Part shown: in pieces, positions 7,793 to 15,396 of the stretch
How the letters are laid out: every line of letters starts with the position of its first letter
Numbering within the stretch: position 1 is the first letter of the stretch
NCBI GenBank assembly: GCA_030039005.1
Contig: JASHQT010000538.1
Span: forward strand, 1 to 31,496
Direction of reading: 5' to 3'
DNA: 31,496 bases
DNA from: Bryobacteraceae bacterium
Lineage (GTDB): Bacteria; Acidobacteriota; Terriglobia; Bryobacterales; Bryobacteraceae
The notes under the pieces: generated by a model
The model's database searches: none
The model's input: only the letters and a program-made list of their open reading frames with translations
Told to the model about the DNA's origin: nothing
Position numbers and translations under genes: made by a program

Positions 7793-9445
7793 TTACCAAA
7801 ACACCACATTGAGCAGGACCAGCGCGGCGATCACGATGGCCGCCAACGGCGCCGGCCGCTTGTACCAGCGCACTTGCTCGTGCGGAATTTTTGTCAGGCC
7901 GTAGACCAGATTTTGCAAGTCCGCTTCGCGGCGCGGCGCCGAGATCAAGCTGACCAGCACGGTGACCACAAAACAGGTGGACCAGGCGAAAATCGCGATC
8001 CAGAAGTTTTGCGCCATGGTAGAGGGAAACGTGTGCAGCACCGCGCCCAGCCATCCGCCTTTGCCCTCAGCCAACGTTAGGCCGTGGGTGGCGGCCGCGG
8101 CCGCGGTACCAGCGATCAGACCCGTAAACGCTCCGTGGCCGGTGGCGCGCTTCCAGAACATTCCCAATAAAAATGTTGCAAACAACGGCGCGTTGACGAA
8201 GCCGAACACCAATTGCAAAAAATCCATGATGTTGTTGAAGTGAGTGGCCAGATAGGCCGTTGCGATCGAAAGTCCGACGCCTGCCACCGTCGAGGCCCGC
8301 GCCATCCATAAATAATGCGAATCCGGCGCGTGCTTGCGAATATGTCCTTGATAGAGATCGTAGGTCCAGACCGTGTTGAACGCAGTGACGTTCCCTGCCA
8401 TGCCCGACATGAAGGATGCCATCAACGCCGTCAGTCCCAGACCGAGCATTCCGGACGGATAAATTTGGGCCATCAGAGTGGTGAGCGTCTGATCGTAATC
8501 GGGGACGCCGCCCGCCTTCAGCGGGATCGCATAGCCGAGCCCCATGTGCGACAGCGCGAGCGCCGCGATGCCAGGCACGATGACCACGAACGGCATGATC
8601 ATTTTCGGAAAGGCGGCGATCAGCGGCGTGCGGCGCGCCGCCGACATTGAATCCGCCGCCATGGCGCGCTGGACCACCAGGAAATCCGTGCACCAGTAGC
8701 CGAACGACAGCACGAACCCCAGGCCCGCGATCAGCCCGAACACTTCCACGCCCATGGGATTTTCCGCAGGACTACCGGTGTATTTCCAGGTATTGGTCAT
8801 CACCGCGGGGAGCCGCGCAACAATGCCGGACCATCCGCCCGCCTTCATGACCGCGAAGATGGCCAGCGGCGCGAAGCCCAAGACGATTAGGAAAAACTGT
8901 AGAACTTCGTTGTAGATCGCGCTGGTGAGCCCACCCAGGAACGTGTAGACGAGCACGATGGCCGCGGAAAGCAGCACCGAAGAGGTGAAACTCCAGTGCA
9001 GCACGAGCTCGAACAACAGCCCCAGCGCGTACATGGAGATGCCGGAGGAAAAAACAGTCATCACGGCGAATGTGATGGCGTTCAACGCGCGCGTTTTTTC
9101 ATCGAAGCGCAGTTTCAGATATTCCGGCACGCTGCGCGCGCGGCTGCCGTAATAGAACGGCATCATGAAAACGCCGACGAAGAGCATGGCCGGCACCGCG
9201 CCAATCCAATAAAAGTGCGCGGTCATGATTCCATACTTGGCGCCGGAGGCGCACATTCCGATGACTTCTTGCGCACCCAGGTTCGCGGCAATGAACGCGA
9301 GGCTGGTGATCCAGACGGGGACCGAACGTCCGGAAGTTAAGAAATCATCGCTGGTGGCGACCCTGCGTTTGACGATCCAGCCGATCGACAAAACGAAGGC
9401 GAAATACAGCGCGAGGATCAGGTAGTCGACCGGGGCAAGCCTCAA
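7793..9445 (-). CDS. Sodium:solute symporter (SSS family)
   Basis: 550-residue LeuT-fold transporter with about 13 hydrophobic helices, coupling sodium entry to uptake of a sugar or similar solute. Family blocks include the DDFLTSGRSVPVWITSLAFI segment after helix 1, NLGAQEVIGMCASGAKYGI, and the SRARSVPEYLKLRFDEKTR segment, which resemble SglT-like sugar symporters. The start is TTG at 9445 (TTGAGGCTTGCC): the frame is closed by TAG at 9458-9460 and no ATG or GTG precedes helix 1. An extended -10-like sequence lies nine bases upstream. The 61-residue membrane protein follows directly. Substrate is not determined. Confidence 0.92.
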   Translation of the reverse strand: MRLAPVDYLILALYFAFVLSIGWIVKRRVATSDDFLTSGRSVPVWITSLAFIAANLGAQEVIGMCASGAKYGIMTAHFYWIGAVPAMLFVGVFMMPFYYGSRARSVPEYLKLRFDEKTRALNAITFAVMTVFSSGISMYALGLLFELVLHWSFTSSVLLSAAIVLVYTFLGGLTSAIYNEVLQFFLIVLGFAPLAIFAVMKAGGWSGIVARLPAVMTNTWKYTGSPAENPMGVEVFGLIAGLGFVLSFGYWCTDFLVVQRAMAADSMSAARRTPLIAAFPKMIMPFVVIVPGIAALALSHMGLGYAIPLKAGGVPDYDQTLTTLMAQIYPSGMLGLGLTALMASFMSGMAGNVTAFNTVWTYDLYQGHIRKHAPDSHYLWMARASTVAGVGLSIATAYLATHFNNIMDFLQLVFGFVNAPLFATFLLGMFWKRATGHGAFTGLIAGTAAAAATHGLTLAEGKGGWLGAVLHTFPSTMAQNFWIAIFAWSTCFVVTVLVSLISAPRREADLQNLVYGLTKIPHEQVRWYKRPAPLAAIVIAALVLLNVVFW

Positions 9446-9454
9446 TCCGCCTAA

Positions 9455-9463
9455 AGTCTAGCA
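9455..9463 (-). promoter_or_regulatory. Extended -10-like promoter element for the symporter gene
   Basis: Read on the minus strand, TGC TAGACT fits the TGnTAnnnT extended -10 pattern. Its end is nine bases before the TTG start, so a transcript would begin almost at the start codon. No convincing -35 hexamer was found. Confidence 0.35.
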
Positions 9464-9500
9464 CAGCGATCCCGCGCGCCTCCCCTACGGTCGCTTCTCT

Positions 9501-9529
9501 CCTGCGAGGCCTGCGAGGCTCGCGCAGGC
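9501..9529 (+). repeat. Tandem 9-bp repeat and hairpin in the divergent intergenic region
   Basis: CCTGCGAGG occurs twice back to back (9501-9509 and 9510-9518). Overlapping it, GCCTGCG (9509-9515) is an inverted copy of CGCAGGC (9523-9529) with a 7-base spacer. It sits between the divergent symporter and MFS/spermidine-synthase genes, where it could act as an operator; no regulator gene is adjacent. Confidence 0.4.
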
Positions 9530-9557
9530 TGTGCGATGATGCTCAATTAAACTTGCG

Positions 9558-11615
9558 ATGTTGTTATACGCTTGCACCATTTTCCTGAGCGCATTTCTGC
9601 TGTTCGCCGTTCAGCCGATGATCGGCAAAATCATTTTGCCGTGGTTCGGCGGATCGGCCGCGGTTTGGAGCACCTGCCTGCTTTTTTTTCAGGCGGCGTT
9701 ACTGGCCGGTTACCTGTACGCGCATCGTTCTACGCGATCGCTCAGGCCGAAGCAGCAGACCCGGCTGCACGTGGCCCTGATGGCCGTGAGCCTCGTGCTG
9801 CTGCCGATCCTGCCGTCCCCAAGCTGGAAACCGACGCAGGCGGGCGATCCATCCTTGCGCATTTTGCTGCTGCTGGCCGCCACCATCGGGCTTCCGTATC
9901 TGCTGCTTTCCACTACCAGTCCTATGCTGCAAGCCTGGTACGTCGCGGTGAAGCCGGGCGCGATCCCATATCGGCTGTTTGCACTTTCGAACTTCGGCTC
10001 GCTGATCGCGCTGCTCGGCTATCCGTTTCTAGTGGAACCGGCGTTCACCACGCACAGCCAAGCGTATGGATGGTCGGGCTTCTATGTCGCTTTCGTCGCG
10101 GTGTGCGCCGTTGTCGCGTGGAAAGCTCTGCGCGCGGCTCCCGCCAAACCGAATGAAACTATGGCATCGCCGCCGGTTCCGGCTCCGAGTTGGAAGATGC
10201 TCGTGTTGTGGACCGCGCTCGCCGCCTGCGCGTCCACGCAGCTGCTCGCCATCACCAACCACCTAAGCCAAAACGTCGCGCCGATTCCTTTCCTTTGGGT
10301 TCTGCCGCTTTCCGTCTATCTGCTCAGCTTCATCCTGTGCTTCGAGCGCGACAAGATCTACCATCGCGGCGTCTTCCTGCCGCTGCTGGTGATCGCTCTC
10401 GATGGCGCGGCCTACACCATTTACTACAACGAGGGCAATCCGAACATCGCCTGGGCCATCCCGACGTTCGTCGTCACACTGTTTGTCTGCTGCATGGTCT
10501 GCCACGGAGAGCTGGCGCGCCTGAAACCGGACCCGCGGCACCTTACCGGCTTTTATCTGATGATCTCGCTGGGCGGAACATTAGGGGGTGTTTTTGTTGC
10601 GCTCATAGCGCCGCACGTGTTTCACACCTACTTGGAGCTGCCGCTGGCGATGGTGGCCTGCCCGGCGCTGGCGGCGATCGTGCTGTGGGCCGCGCCGCAG
10701 CCCTGGCATAGCAAGATTCCGATCGCCGCCGTCCGGGTCCTGATGGTTGCGTTTACGGTGGGCCTCGCGATTCATTTGGGTTACGAAAAACATCTGTACG
10801 ACCGGAACTTCCGCATGTCGGTTCGCAATTTTTACGGCGTGCTGCGCGTGCGCGATATTCCCGAGGACGAAGAGACCACGCCCGTGCGCCGCCTGATCCA
10901 CGGCACCATCAATCACGGCGAGCAGTTGCTCGACGCGCGCTATCGCGACAATCCCACCAGTTACTACGGGCCGTGGTCGGGCATGGGCCGCGCGATGACC
11001 TATCTCCAGCGGCAAGGGCCGATCCGCGTGGCGGTCGTCGGGTTGGGCGCGGGCGTTACAGCCAGCTTCTGCCGCGCGGGCGACGTGTTTCGCTTTTACG
11101 AAATCAATCCGCTGGCGCTCGCCGTCGCGAACACCTGGTTCACGTTTCTTCGCGATTGCAAAGCCGATCATCAGGTGCTCTTAGGCGACGCGCGCCTGAC
11201 TCTGGAAGCTCAGCCCAGCCAGCAATACGACCTGATGGCCATCGATGCTTTCTCGAGCGATGCCATCCCGGTCCATCTGCTCACGCGAGAGGCTTTCGCG
11301 CTCTATTTCCGGCATCTGAAGCCCAGCGGGATTCTCGCCGTACACGTATCGAATCGCTATCTAGACCTGGTGCCCGTGGTGTCGCGCAACGCGCACGATT
11401 TCGGCAAAACGGCGATGGATATCAACGACGAGGATGAAGAAGAGGATTACTTTTCGAATAGCGACTGGGTGGACGTGGCAAGCGATGGTGCGATCTTCCA
11501 TGACGCGGTTTTCAAATCGTCCAGCGTAACGCTCGCGCGGATGCGCTCGAACCTGAGGCCCTGGACGGACGACTACAGCAACCTATTCCAGATCGTGAAA
11601 ATCCGCCGGCCGTAG
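9558..11615 (+). CDS. Fused MFS/spermidine synthase-like membrane protein
   Basis: 685 residues. The N-terminal two-thirds is a membrane domain (about 10 hydrophobic helices, beginning YACTIFLSAFLLFAVQPMIG), and the C-terminal part is a soluble Rossmann-type aminopropyl/methyltransferase-like domain. In the latter, VAVVGLGAGVTASFCRAGD (about 490-508) is the nucleotide-binding loop, followed by YEINP, LLGDARL and DAFSSDAIPVHLL (near 563). This fusion is a known uncharacterised family in Acidobacteria and Proteobacteria. Spermidine-synthase activity is not established for it, and the membrane domain suggests a lipid-linked or transported substrate. A DinB-like gene follows 33 bases downstream. 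Confidence 0.85.
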   Translation: MLLYACTIFLSAFLLFAVQPMIGKIILPWFGGSAAVWSTCLLFFQAALLAGYLYAHRSTRSLRPKQQTRLHVALMAVSLVLLPILPSPSWKPTQAGDPSLRILLLLAATIGLPYLLLSTTSPMLQAWYVAVKPGAIPYRLFALSNFGSLIALLGYPFLVEPAFTTHSQAYGWSGFYVAFVAVCAVVAWKALRAAPAKPNETMASPPVPAPSWKMLVLWTALAACASTQLLAITNHLSQNVAPIPFLWVLPLSVYLLSFILCFERDKIYHRGVFLPLLVIALDGAAYTIYYNEGNPNIAWAIPTFVVTLFVCCMVCHGELARLKPDPRHLTGFYLMISLGGTLGGVFVALIAPHVFHTYLELPLAMVACPALAAIVLWAAPQPWHSKIPIAAVRVLMVAFTVGLAIHLGYEKHLYDRNFRMSVRNFYGVLRVRDIPEDEETTPVRRLIHGTINHGEQLLDARYRDNPTSYYGPWSGMGRAMTYLQRQGPIRVAVVGLGAGVTASFCRAGDVFRFYEINPLALAVANTWFTFLRDCKADHQVLLGDARLTLEAQPSQQYDLMAIDAFSSDAIPVHLLTREAFALYFRHLKPSGILAVHVSNRYLDLVPVVSRNAHDFGKTAMDINDEDEEEDYFSNSDWVDVASDGAIFHDAVFKSSSVTLARMRSNLRPWTDDYSNLFQIVKIRRP

Positions 11616-11648
11616 CGCTGTGGTGGAGTGGTAGGATATCTGAGACCC

Positions 11649-12158
11649 ATGGTCCTCACCAAAGAAGAGCTTATTGGCTCCCTCCAACACGAAGCGCGGA
11701 TTTTGGTTCATCTGGCCGGCAAAGTGGACCCATCTCAACTGGACTACCGGCCGACTCTGACGCAGCGCTCGACACTCGAACTGCTGCAATACATGGCGAT
11801 CATGGGGCCCACGCTGCTCGCGGTGATCAAGACCGGCAAGTTCGATCGCGAGACGCTGGGAGCGCTCTTCCGTCCGGCGGAGGAGCGGGCGAAAGCGATG
11901 TCTTTCGACGAAGCCGTGGCCGCGATTAGAAACCAGATTGACGAATACGGGCGCATCCTCTGGGATTGGACCGAGCCCGATTTTCGCGCGCCCATCGACA
12001 TGTTCGGCAACCAAACCACGCGCGGGGCGATGATCGTCAACCTGGTGCTGGGCGGTCACGCCGCCTATCGCACGCAGCTCTTCTGTTACTTGAAGGCTTG
12101 CGGACGTCACGAACTAAGCACGATGAATCTGTGGAGCGGCGTCGACGCGCCTGTGTAA
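11649..12158 (+). CDS. DinB-like four-helix protein with an incomplete metal site
   Basis: 169 residues from ATG 11649; an in-frame GTG at 11628 would add seven residues. The helical pattern and spacing match the DinB/YfiT metalloenzyme fold, whose members act on small thiols or are uncharacterised. The usual three-histidine nickel/zinc site is mostly missing: the first ligand position reads LELLQYMA (no His), and the C-terminal HxxHRGQ motif is GGHAAYRTQLF (one His, H137). The protein may therefore be a non-metal relative. The stop is three bases from that of the convergent exported-protein gene. The assignment rests on overall pattern, not on catalytic residues. Confidence 0.6.
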   Translation: MVLTKEELIGSLQHEARILVHLAGKVDPSQLDYRPTLTQRSTLELLQYMAIMGPTLLAVIKTGKFDRETLGALFRPAEERAKAMSFDEAVAAIRNQIDEYGRILWDWTEPDFRAPIDMFGNQTTRGAMIVNLVLGGHAAYRTQLFCYLKACGRHELSTMNLWSGVDAPV

Positions 12159-12161
12159 CGG

Positions 12162-13043
12162 CTATTTGTTGACGGTTACGTTGACTGTGGCCGTGGTCCA
12201 GCAGCATTGAAACCCCTTGCCGCCTTCGCCGGTCCAGTCATTGGCCATGATCAGCAGTTGGTACTCGCCGGGCGCGCTGAACGTCGCCATGGTGTTTGCC
12301 TCGCCGTGAAACGGAACGTTCGAGGGCGCGACAAAATCGCGCGGCATAATCAGCGGATGGGTATCTGAAAACTTTGCCGCACCCGGTCCGCGAAACTCGC
12401 TCCAGGTGAGCGTCACCGGTGGAGCGGGGGGGCGTGCTTCGCCCGGCACCAGGTGCTCGTCGTCGGCGACCCAGATATGGAGAGCGACGGGATCTCCGAC
12501 GGTCCCGGACAAGCGCGTGCTCACTTGGCGCGGGCCTTGGGCAAACGGACCTTGTTCTGAGAAGCCGACGAACGGCGGTGTGTTGCCGGACGAATCCTGA
12601 AACGGCGAAATCTCCCAAAGCGGATTCAGGCTGGCCGGGATCACGGTGGTCATGCCATGCGCGGTCAGTGTCCAGGTGAGCTTGTTCGATCCGAAATCCT
12701 TGGGCACCGTTATGGTGAACATGCCCCACTGGCGGCGCGGCAGAAAATGCGTGGGCTGCCCGCGATCCGGCCCGCCCGGTTCCATCTTGTTGTTCTCGCC
12801 GACCGGAATATCCAGTTCTTCTTTGGCGTTGCGATTGAAATAGCCGAACAGCAGGCTGAATGTTCCATCGGGATTGGCAAACCAGCCTTCAAACGCGCCG
12901 GTGACGCTTTGTCCGGAATCGTGCACCGGCTCCACGCGGACCTGTTGGGGCTGCGCGAAGGCTGAGCCGGCGCAGAGCGTGAGAACCGCACAAATTCGAA
13001 GGGAGTTACCGCACCGCGAGGGCCGCACCGGTGTGCACGTCAT
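12162..13043 (-). CDS. Exported protein of unknown family, paired with the cytochrome c/copper protein
   Basis: 293 residues from ATG 13043; a GTG five codons in is an alternative start. A signal peptide ends near residue 30 (SLRICAVLTLCAGSAFAQ). The mature part is mostly beta: GAFEGWFANPDGTFSLLFGY, RRQWGMFTITVPKDF, then VALHIWVADDEH, PPVTLTWSEFRGPG and a C-terminal Ig-like stretch ending QCCWTTATVNVTVNK with a vicinal Cys-Cys. I do not recognise a named family. The start overlaps the 3' end of the upstream cytochrome c/monooxygenase-like gene by 38 bases, so the two are almost certainly translated from one message. A periplasmic partner or scaffold is inferred only from that linkage. Confidence 0.75.
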   Translation of the reverse strand: MTCTPVRPSRCGNSLRICAVLTLCAGSAFAQPQQVRVEPVHDSGQSVTGAFEGWFANPDGTFSLLFGYFNRNAKEELDIPVGENNKMEPGGPDRGQPTHFLPRRQWGMFTITVPKDFGSNKLTWTLTAHGMTTVIPASLNPLWEISPFQDSSGNTPPFVGFSEQGPFAQGPRQVSTRLSGTVGDPVALHIWVADDEHLVPGEARPPAPPVTLTWSEFRGPGAAKFSDTHPLIMPRDFVAPSNVPFHGEANTMATFSAPGEYQLLIMANDWTGEGGKGFQCCWTTATVNVTVNK

Positions 13044-14343
13044 CTTGGCTCAACCGTGTCTTGCTCAACCATGCTTTATAGTCGTCCTCGCTGATGTACG
13101 TGACATTCACCCAGGCGTGGGCCATTTCATCCACGGTTCGATCGCCCCATCCCACCCATTGATCCGGGTCCGGATTGTTGGGATTGTTCACCGTGTTGTC
13201 GTGCCACGCCACCACGTGGATGATGGTGCCCTTGGGCAGCACGGGCGCCGCGTCGTCGCTATAAATGTAGTTGGTCATCCAATTGAAGTTGAAATGATCC
13301 ACGTAACTCAGCGTGCGCTTGGTGCCGTCGGGAAGAATGGCTTCGAGCAGCATGGCCTTGCCGCGCAGGTGCATGTGCGGCTGAAAATTTTCGAGGCGCG
13401 CAGGCGCGCGCAACGTCGTATATCCTTCCGACTCCACCACGGAATTCGGCGGGATGTCGAGCACGCCGAACGCAGCGCTGCCGGGGGTTCCGGCGAAGGC
13501 GGTGAGATAGGTGCGGTATTTCGGCTCCTGCCCTTTGGGGTAGAAGTAAATCGCGAGATCCACGTGATCGCGAATCTCAACGCCCGCCGCATGGTAGTGC
13601 ATCTCCCACCAGATGCGCGCGCCCGGCACCAGAAGCTTGCCGGTGTTGGGGCGATAAATGTCGAAATTCTTATTCACGGCCCATTCCATCAGCAGCCCTT
13701 GCGTGACGATCCCGGTATGACTGCCGGGCTCTTCCTGCTGCAAAAACGCGAGGGCATGGTGCGTGATCCTGCGGCCGGCGGGCGTATGTGGACGGATCTC
13801 GACGGCGCGAACCCAGCGCGGCTCGGTGAGCTGAATCTCGGTCAACGGACGGAACCAGACGTCCTGGCCGCGGGCCGGCATGGTGTAATCTGGCGATGAG
13901 ACCACCAGATCCGGCTGCCCGAACCGATCGGCCAATTTCCAGCCCTTATCTTCGGGCCACTGCTTGGGCGGCGGCATGTCTTTGGGATCGCCCTCGGGCG
14001 CACCGTTCGCGACCCACTTCACGATGGTTTCGATCTGGGCATTGGAGAGCGAGATGTCGTTGGCGAAGGATTGAATGCCGACTGTCGGATCGATGTGCCA
14101 CGGCGGCATCTGCCGCGCGGCCACGCGCTGCCGGATATCCTTGGCCCAGGGGCGCACCTGCTGGTAGGTGACGAGAGACATCGGCGCCATTTCGCCGGGA
14201 CGGTGGCAGGTTTCGCATTTGGCCTGAAAAATGGGCGCGATGTCTTTGGTGAAGGTGATCTCGGGCGTTCCGACGCTCGCGGCTGAAGCTACGGTCGCGC
14301 AGCCAAGCACGAAAACGATCCCGCGAAATCCGCGAGCCTGCAT
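13006..14343 (-). CDS. Exported cytochrome c fused to a PHM-like type-2 copper monooxygenase domain
   Basis: 445 residues from ATG 14343, chosen because it has a strong Shine-Dalgarno (GGGAGGGG) and opens a signal peptide (MQARGFRGIVFVLGCATVAS). Residues 28-125 form a class I cytochrome c: CETCH (C43, C46, H47) with a probable axial Met in RQMPPWH (M79). Residues from about 140 resemble the two-domain fold of peptidylglycine alpha-hydroxylating and dopamine monooxygenases. Candidate copper ligands are THH (H195, H196) and MHYH (H249) for CuH, and PHMH (H323, H325) and DEM (M407) for CuM. The family hydroxylates C-H bonds with O2 and one-electron donors; the haem domain could supply those electrons. 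Expressed with the exported protein that follows. Confidence 0.8.
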   Translation of the reverse strand: MQARGFRGIVFVLGCATVASAASVGTPEITFTKDIAPIFQAKCETCHRPGEMAPMSLVTYQQVRPWAKDIRQRVAARQMPPWHIDPTVGIQSFANDISLSNAQIETIVKWVANGAPEGDPKDMPPPKQWPEDKGWKLADRFGQPDLVVSSPDYTMPARGQDVWFRPLTEIQLTEPRWVRAVEIRPHTPAGRRITHHALAFLQQEEPGSHTGIVTQGLLMEWAVNKNFDIYRPNTGKLLVPGARIWWEMHYHAAGVEIRDHVDLAIYFYPKGQEPKYRTYLTAFAGTPGSAAFGVLDIPPNSVVESEGYTTLRAPARLENFQPHMHLRGKAMLLEAILPDGTKRTLSYVDHFNFNWMTNYIYSDDAAPVLPKGTIIHVVAWHDNTVNNPNNPDPDQWVGWGDRTVDEMAHAWVNVTYISEDDYKAWLSKTRLSQDDVHTGAALAVR

Positions 14344-14389
14344 TTTCCCCTCCCTGGGGCGCGAACCGAGAATTGCGCCTTTAGTTCTG

Positions 14390-14418
14390 ATTATTTGCCC
14401 CGGCCCTTCGGGTGTCAA
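14390..14418 (-). promoter_or_regulatory. Sigma-70-like promoter for the cytochrome c/copper protein operon
   Basis: On the minus strand, TTGACA (14413-14418) is followed after exactly 17 bases by AATAAT (14390-14395). Transcription would start near 14383, about 40 bases before ATG 14343, leaving room for the GGGAGGGG ribosome-binding site. Confidence 0.65.
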
Positions 14419-14440
14419 GGCTGACCACGCTGCCGCGCGT

Positions 14441-14446
14441 TACAAT
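14441..14446 (+). promoter_or_regulatory. -10-like hexamer just before fabI
   Basis: TACAAT lies ten bases before the fabI start codon, implying a 5' leader of only a few bases. No good -35 is seen at 16-18 bases. It is divergent from, and 22 bases beyond, the minus-strand promoter at 14390-14418. Confidence 0.35.
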
Positions 14447-14456
14447 ATGTAAGTCC

Positions 14457-15239
14457 ATGCCCCAACTGATGGAGGGCAAGACTGCCCTTGTTCTCGGCGT
14501 CGCGAACCGCTGGAGCATCGCCTATGCCATTTCCAAAGCCTTTGTTCGCGAAGGCGCTCGCGTAATTCTGACGTACCAAGGGGACCGGCAAAAGCAGACC
14601 GTGGAGGAGCTGGCTCACGAGATCCAGGCCCAGCAGACGATCGGCTGCGATGTAACCCAGGACGCCCAAATCGACGCCTTAGCTGATGAGCTAAAGACTC
14701 AAGGTACGGGACTCAGCGCCGTGGTTCATAGCATCGCGTTCGCCAACCGCGAGGACCTGAGCCACCCGTTTATCGAGACCTCGCGCGCCGGGTTCGCGCT
14801 CGCCCAGGATGCGAGCGCCTATTCGCTGGTGGCTGTGGCGCGGGCCGCCGCTCCCCTGATGGCATCCGGCGGTTCCATCACCACGCTGACGTATCTGGGT
14901 TCATCGCGCGTGGTGGAAAATTATAACGTGATGGGCGTTGCCAAGGCCTCGCTCGAGGCTTCGGTGCGGTATCTGGCGGCCGACCTTGGCCCGTCCAATA
15001 TTCGCGTAAACGCAATCTCCGCGGGAGCCGTCAAAACTACATCGGCCCGCGGGATTCGCGACTTTTCTAAAATGCTAGAAGGGAGCGCGAAGATCGCTCC
15101 GCTACGCCGAACTACGGACCCCGCTGAAGTAGCTGACACCGCGGTATTTCTCGCCAGCGATCTGGGACGGGGCGTCACCGGCAACATAATTTATGTCGAC
15201 GCAGGCATGCAAATTATGGGTTTTGCCCTGACGGAATGA
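14457..15239 (+). CDS. fabI: Enoyl-[acyl-carrier-protein] reductase [NADH] FabI
   Basis: Catalyses the last reduction in each cycle of type II fatty acid elongation, using NADH in the cytoplasm. The start is ATG 14457 (260 residues, close to the 262 of E. coli FabI); the frame runs 15 codons further up but without family similarity. The SDR fold lacks the classic glycine-rich motif and instead has LVLGVANRWSIAYAI, as in FabI. Catalytic residues fall at the E. coli positions: Y146 in LTYLG, Y156 and K163 in YNVMGVAK. The C-terminus, TGNIIYVDAGMQIMG, is typical. Stands alone between a divergent operon and the downstream ABC operon, which has its own promoter. Confidence 0.95.
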   Translation: MPQLMEGKTALVLGVANRWSIAYAISKAFVREGARVILTYQGDRQKQTVEELAHEIQAQQTIGCDVTQDAQIDALADELKTQGTGLSAVVHSIAFANREDLSHPFIETSRAGFALAQDASAYSLVAVARAAAPLMASGGSITTLTYLGSSRVVENYNVMGVAKASLEASVRYLAADLGPSNIRVNAISAGAVKTTSARGIRDFSKMLEGSAKIAPLRRTTDPAEVADTAVFLASDLGRGVTGNIIYVDAGMQIMGFALTE

Positions 15240-15287
15240 AATTGGATACGTCTAACATACTGAGACAACTTGGCAGCACAAGCCAAA

Positions 15288-15317
15288 TTGACAGAAGCCT
15301 CCAGCGATTTTTATCAT
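15288..15317 (+). promoter_or_regulatory. Sigma-70 promoter of the Gld-like ABC operon
   Basis: A perfect -35 TTGACA (15288-15293) is separated by 18 bases from TATCAT (15312-15317), which matches the -10 consensus at five of six positions. Start of transcription would be near 15324, giving a leader of about 73 bases. An inverted repeat, TTGGC (15270-15274) with GCCAA (15282-15286), lies just upstream of the -35 and could bind a regulator. Confidence 0.65.
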
Positions 15318-15329
15318 GTGAGAGCAACA

Positions 15330-15358
15330 GCCTGATCGGAGCAGGCCTCTGGCGAGGC
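15330..15358 (+). promoter_or_regulatory. Two overlapping, mutually exclusive leader hairpins
   Basis: In the ABC operon leader, GCCTG (15330-15334) pairs with CAGGC (15342-15346), while GCCTC (15345-15349) pairs with GAGGC (15354-15358) across a four-base loop. The stems share bases 15345-15346, so only one can form in full. There is no T-run, so classical attenuation is not supported. Confidence 0.25.
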
Positions 15359-15396
15359 GCCCCGAATCAGTTATCGCAGTTCCTCCGAGTCTATCT

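Noticed and set aside
7788..8054. Longer version (150 codons) of the small membrane protein
   Set aside because: The extra part lies out of frame over the symporter gene; only the last 61 codons have membrane-protein character.
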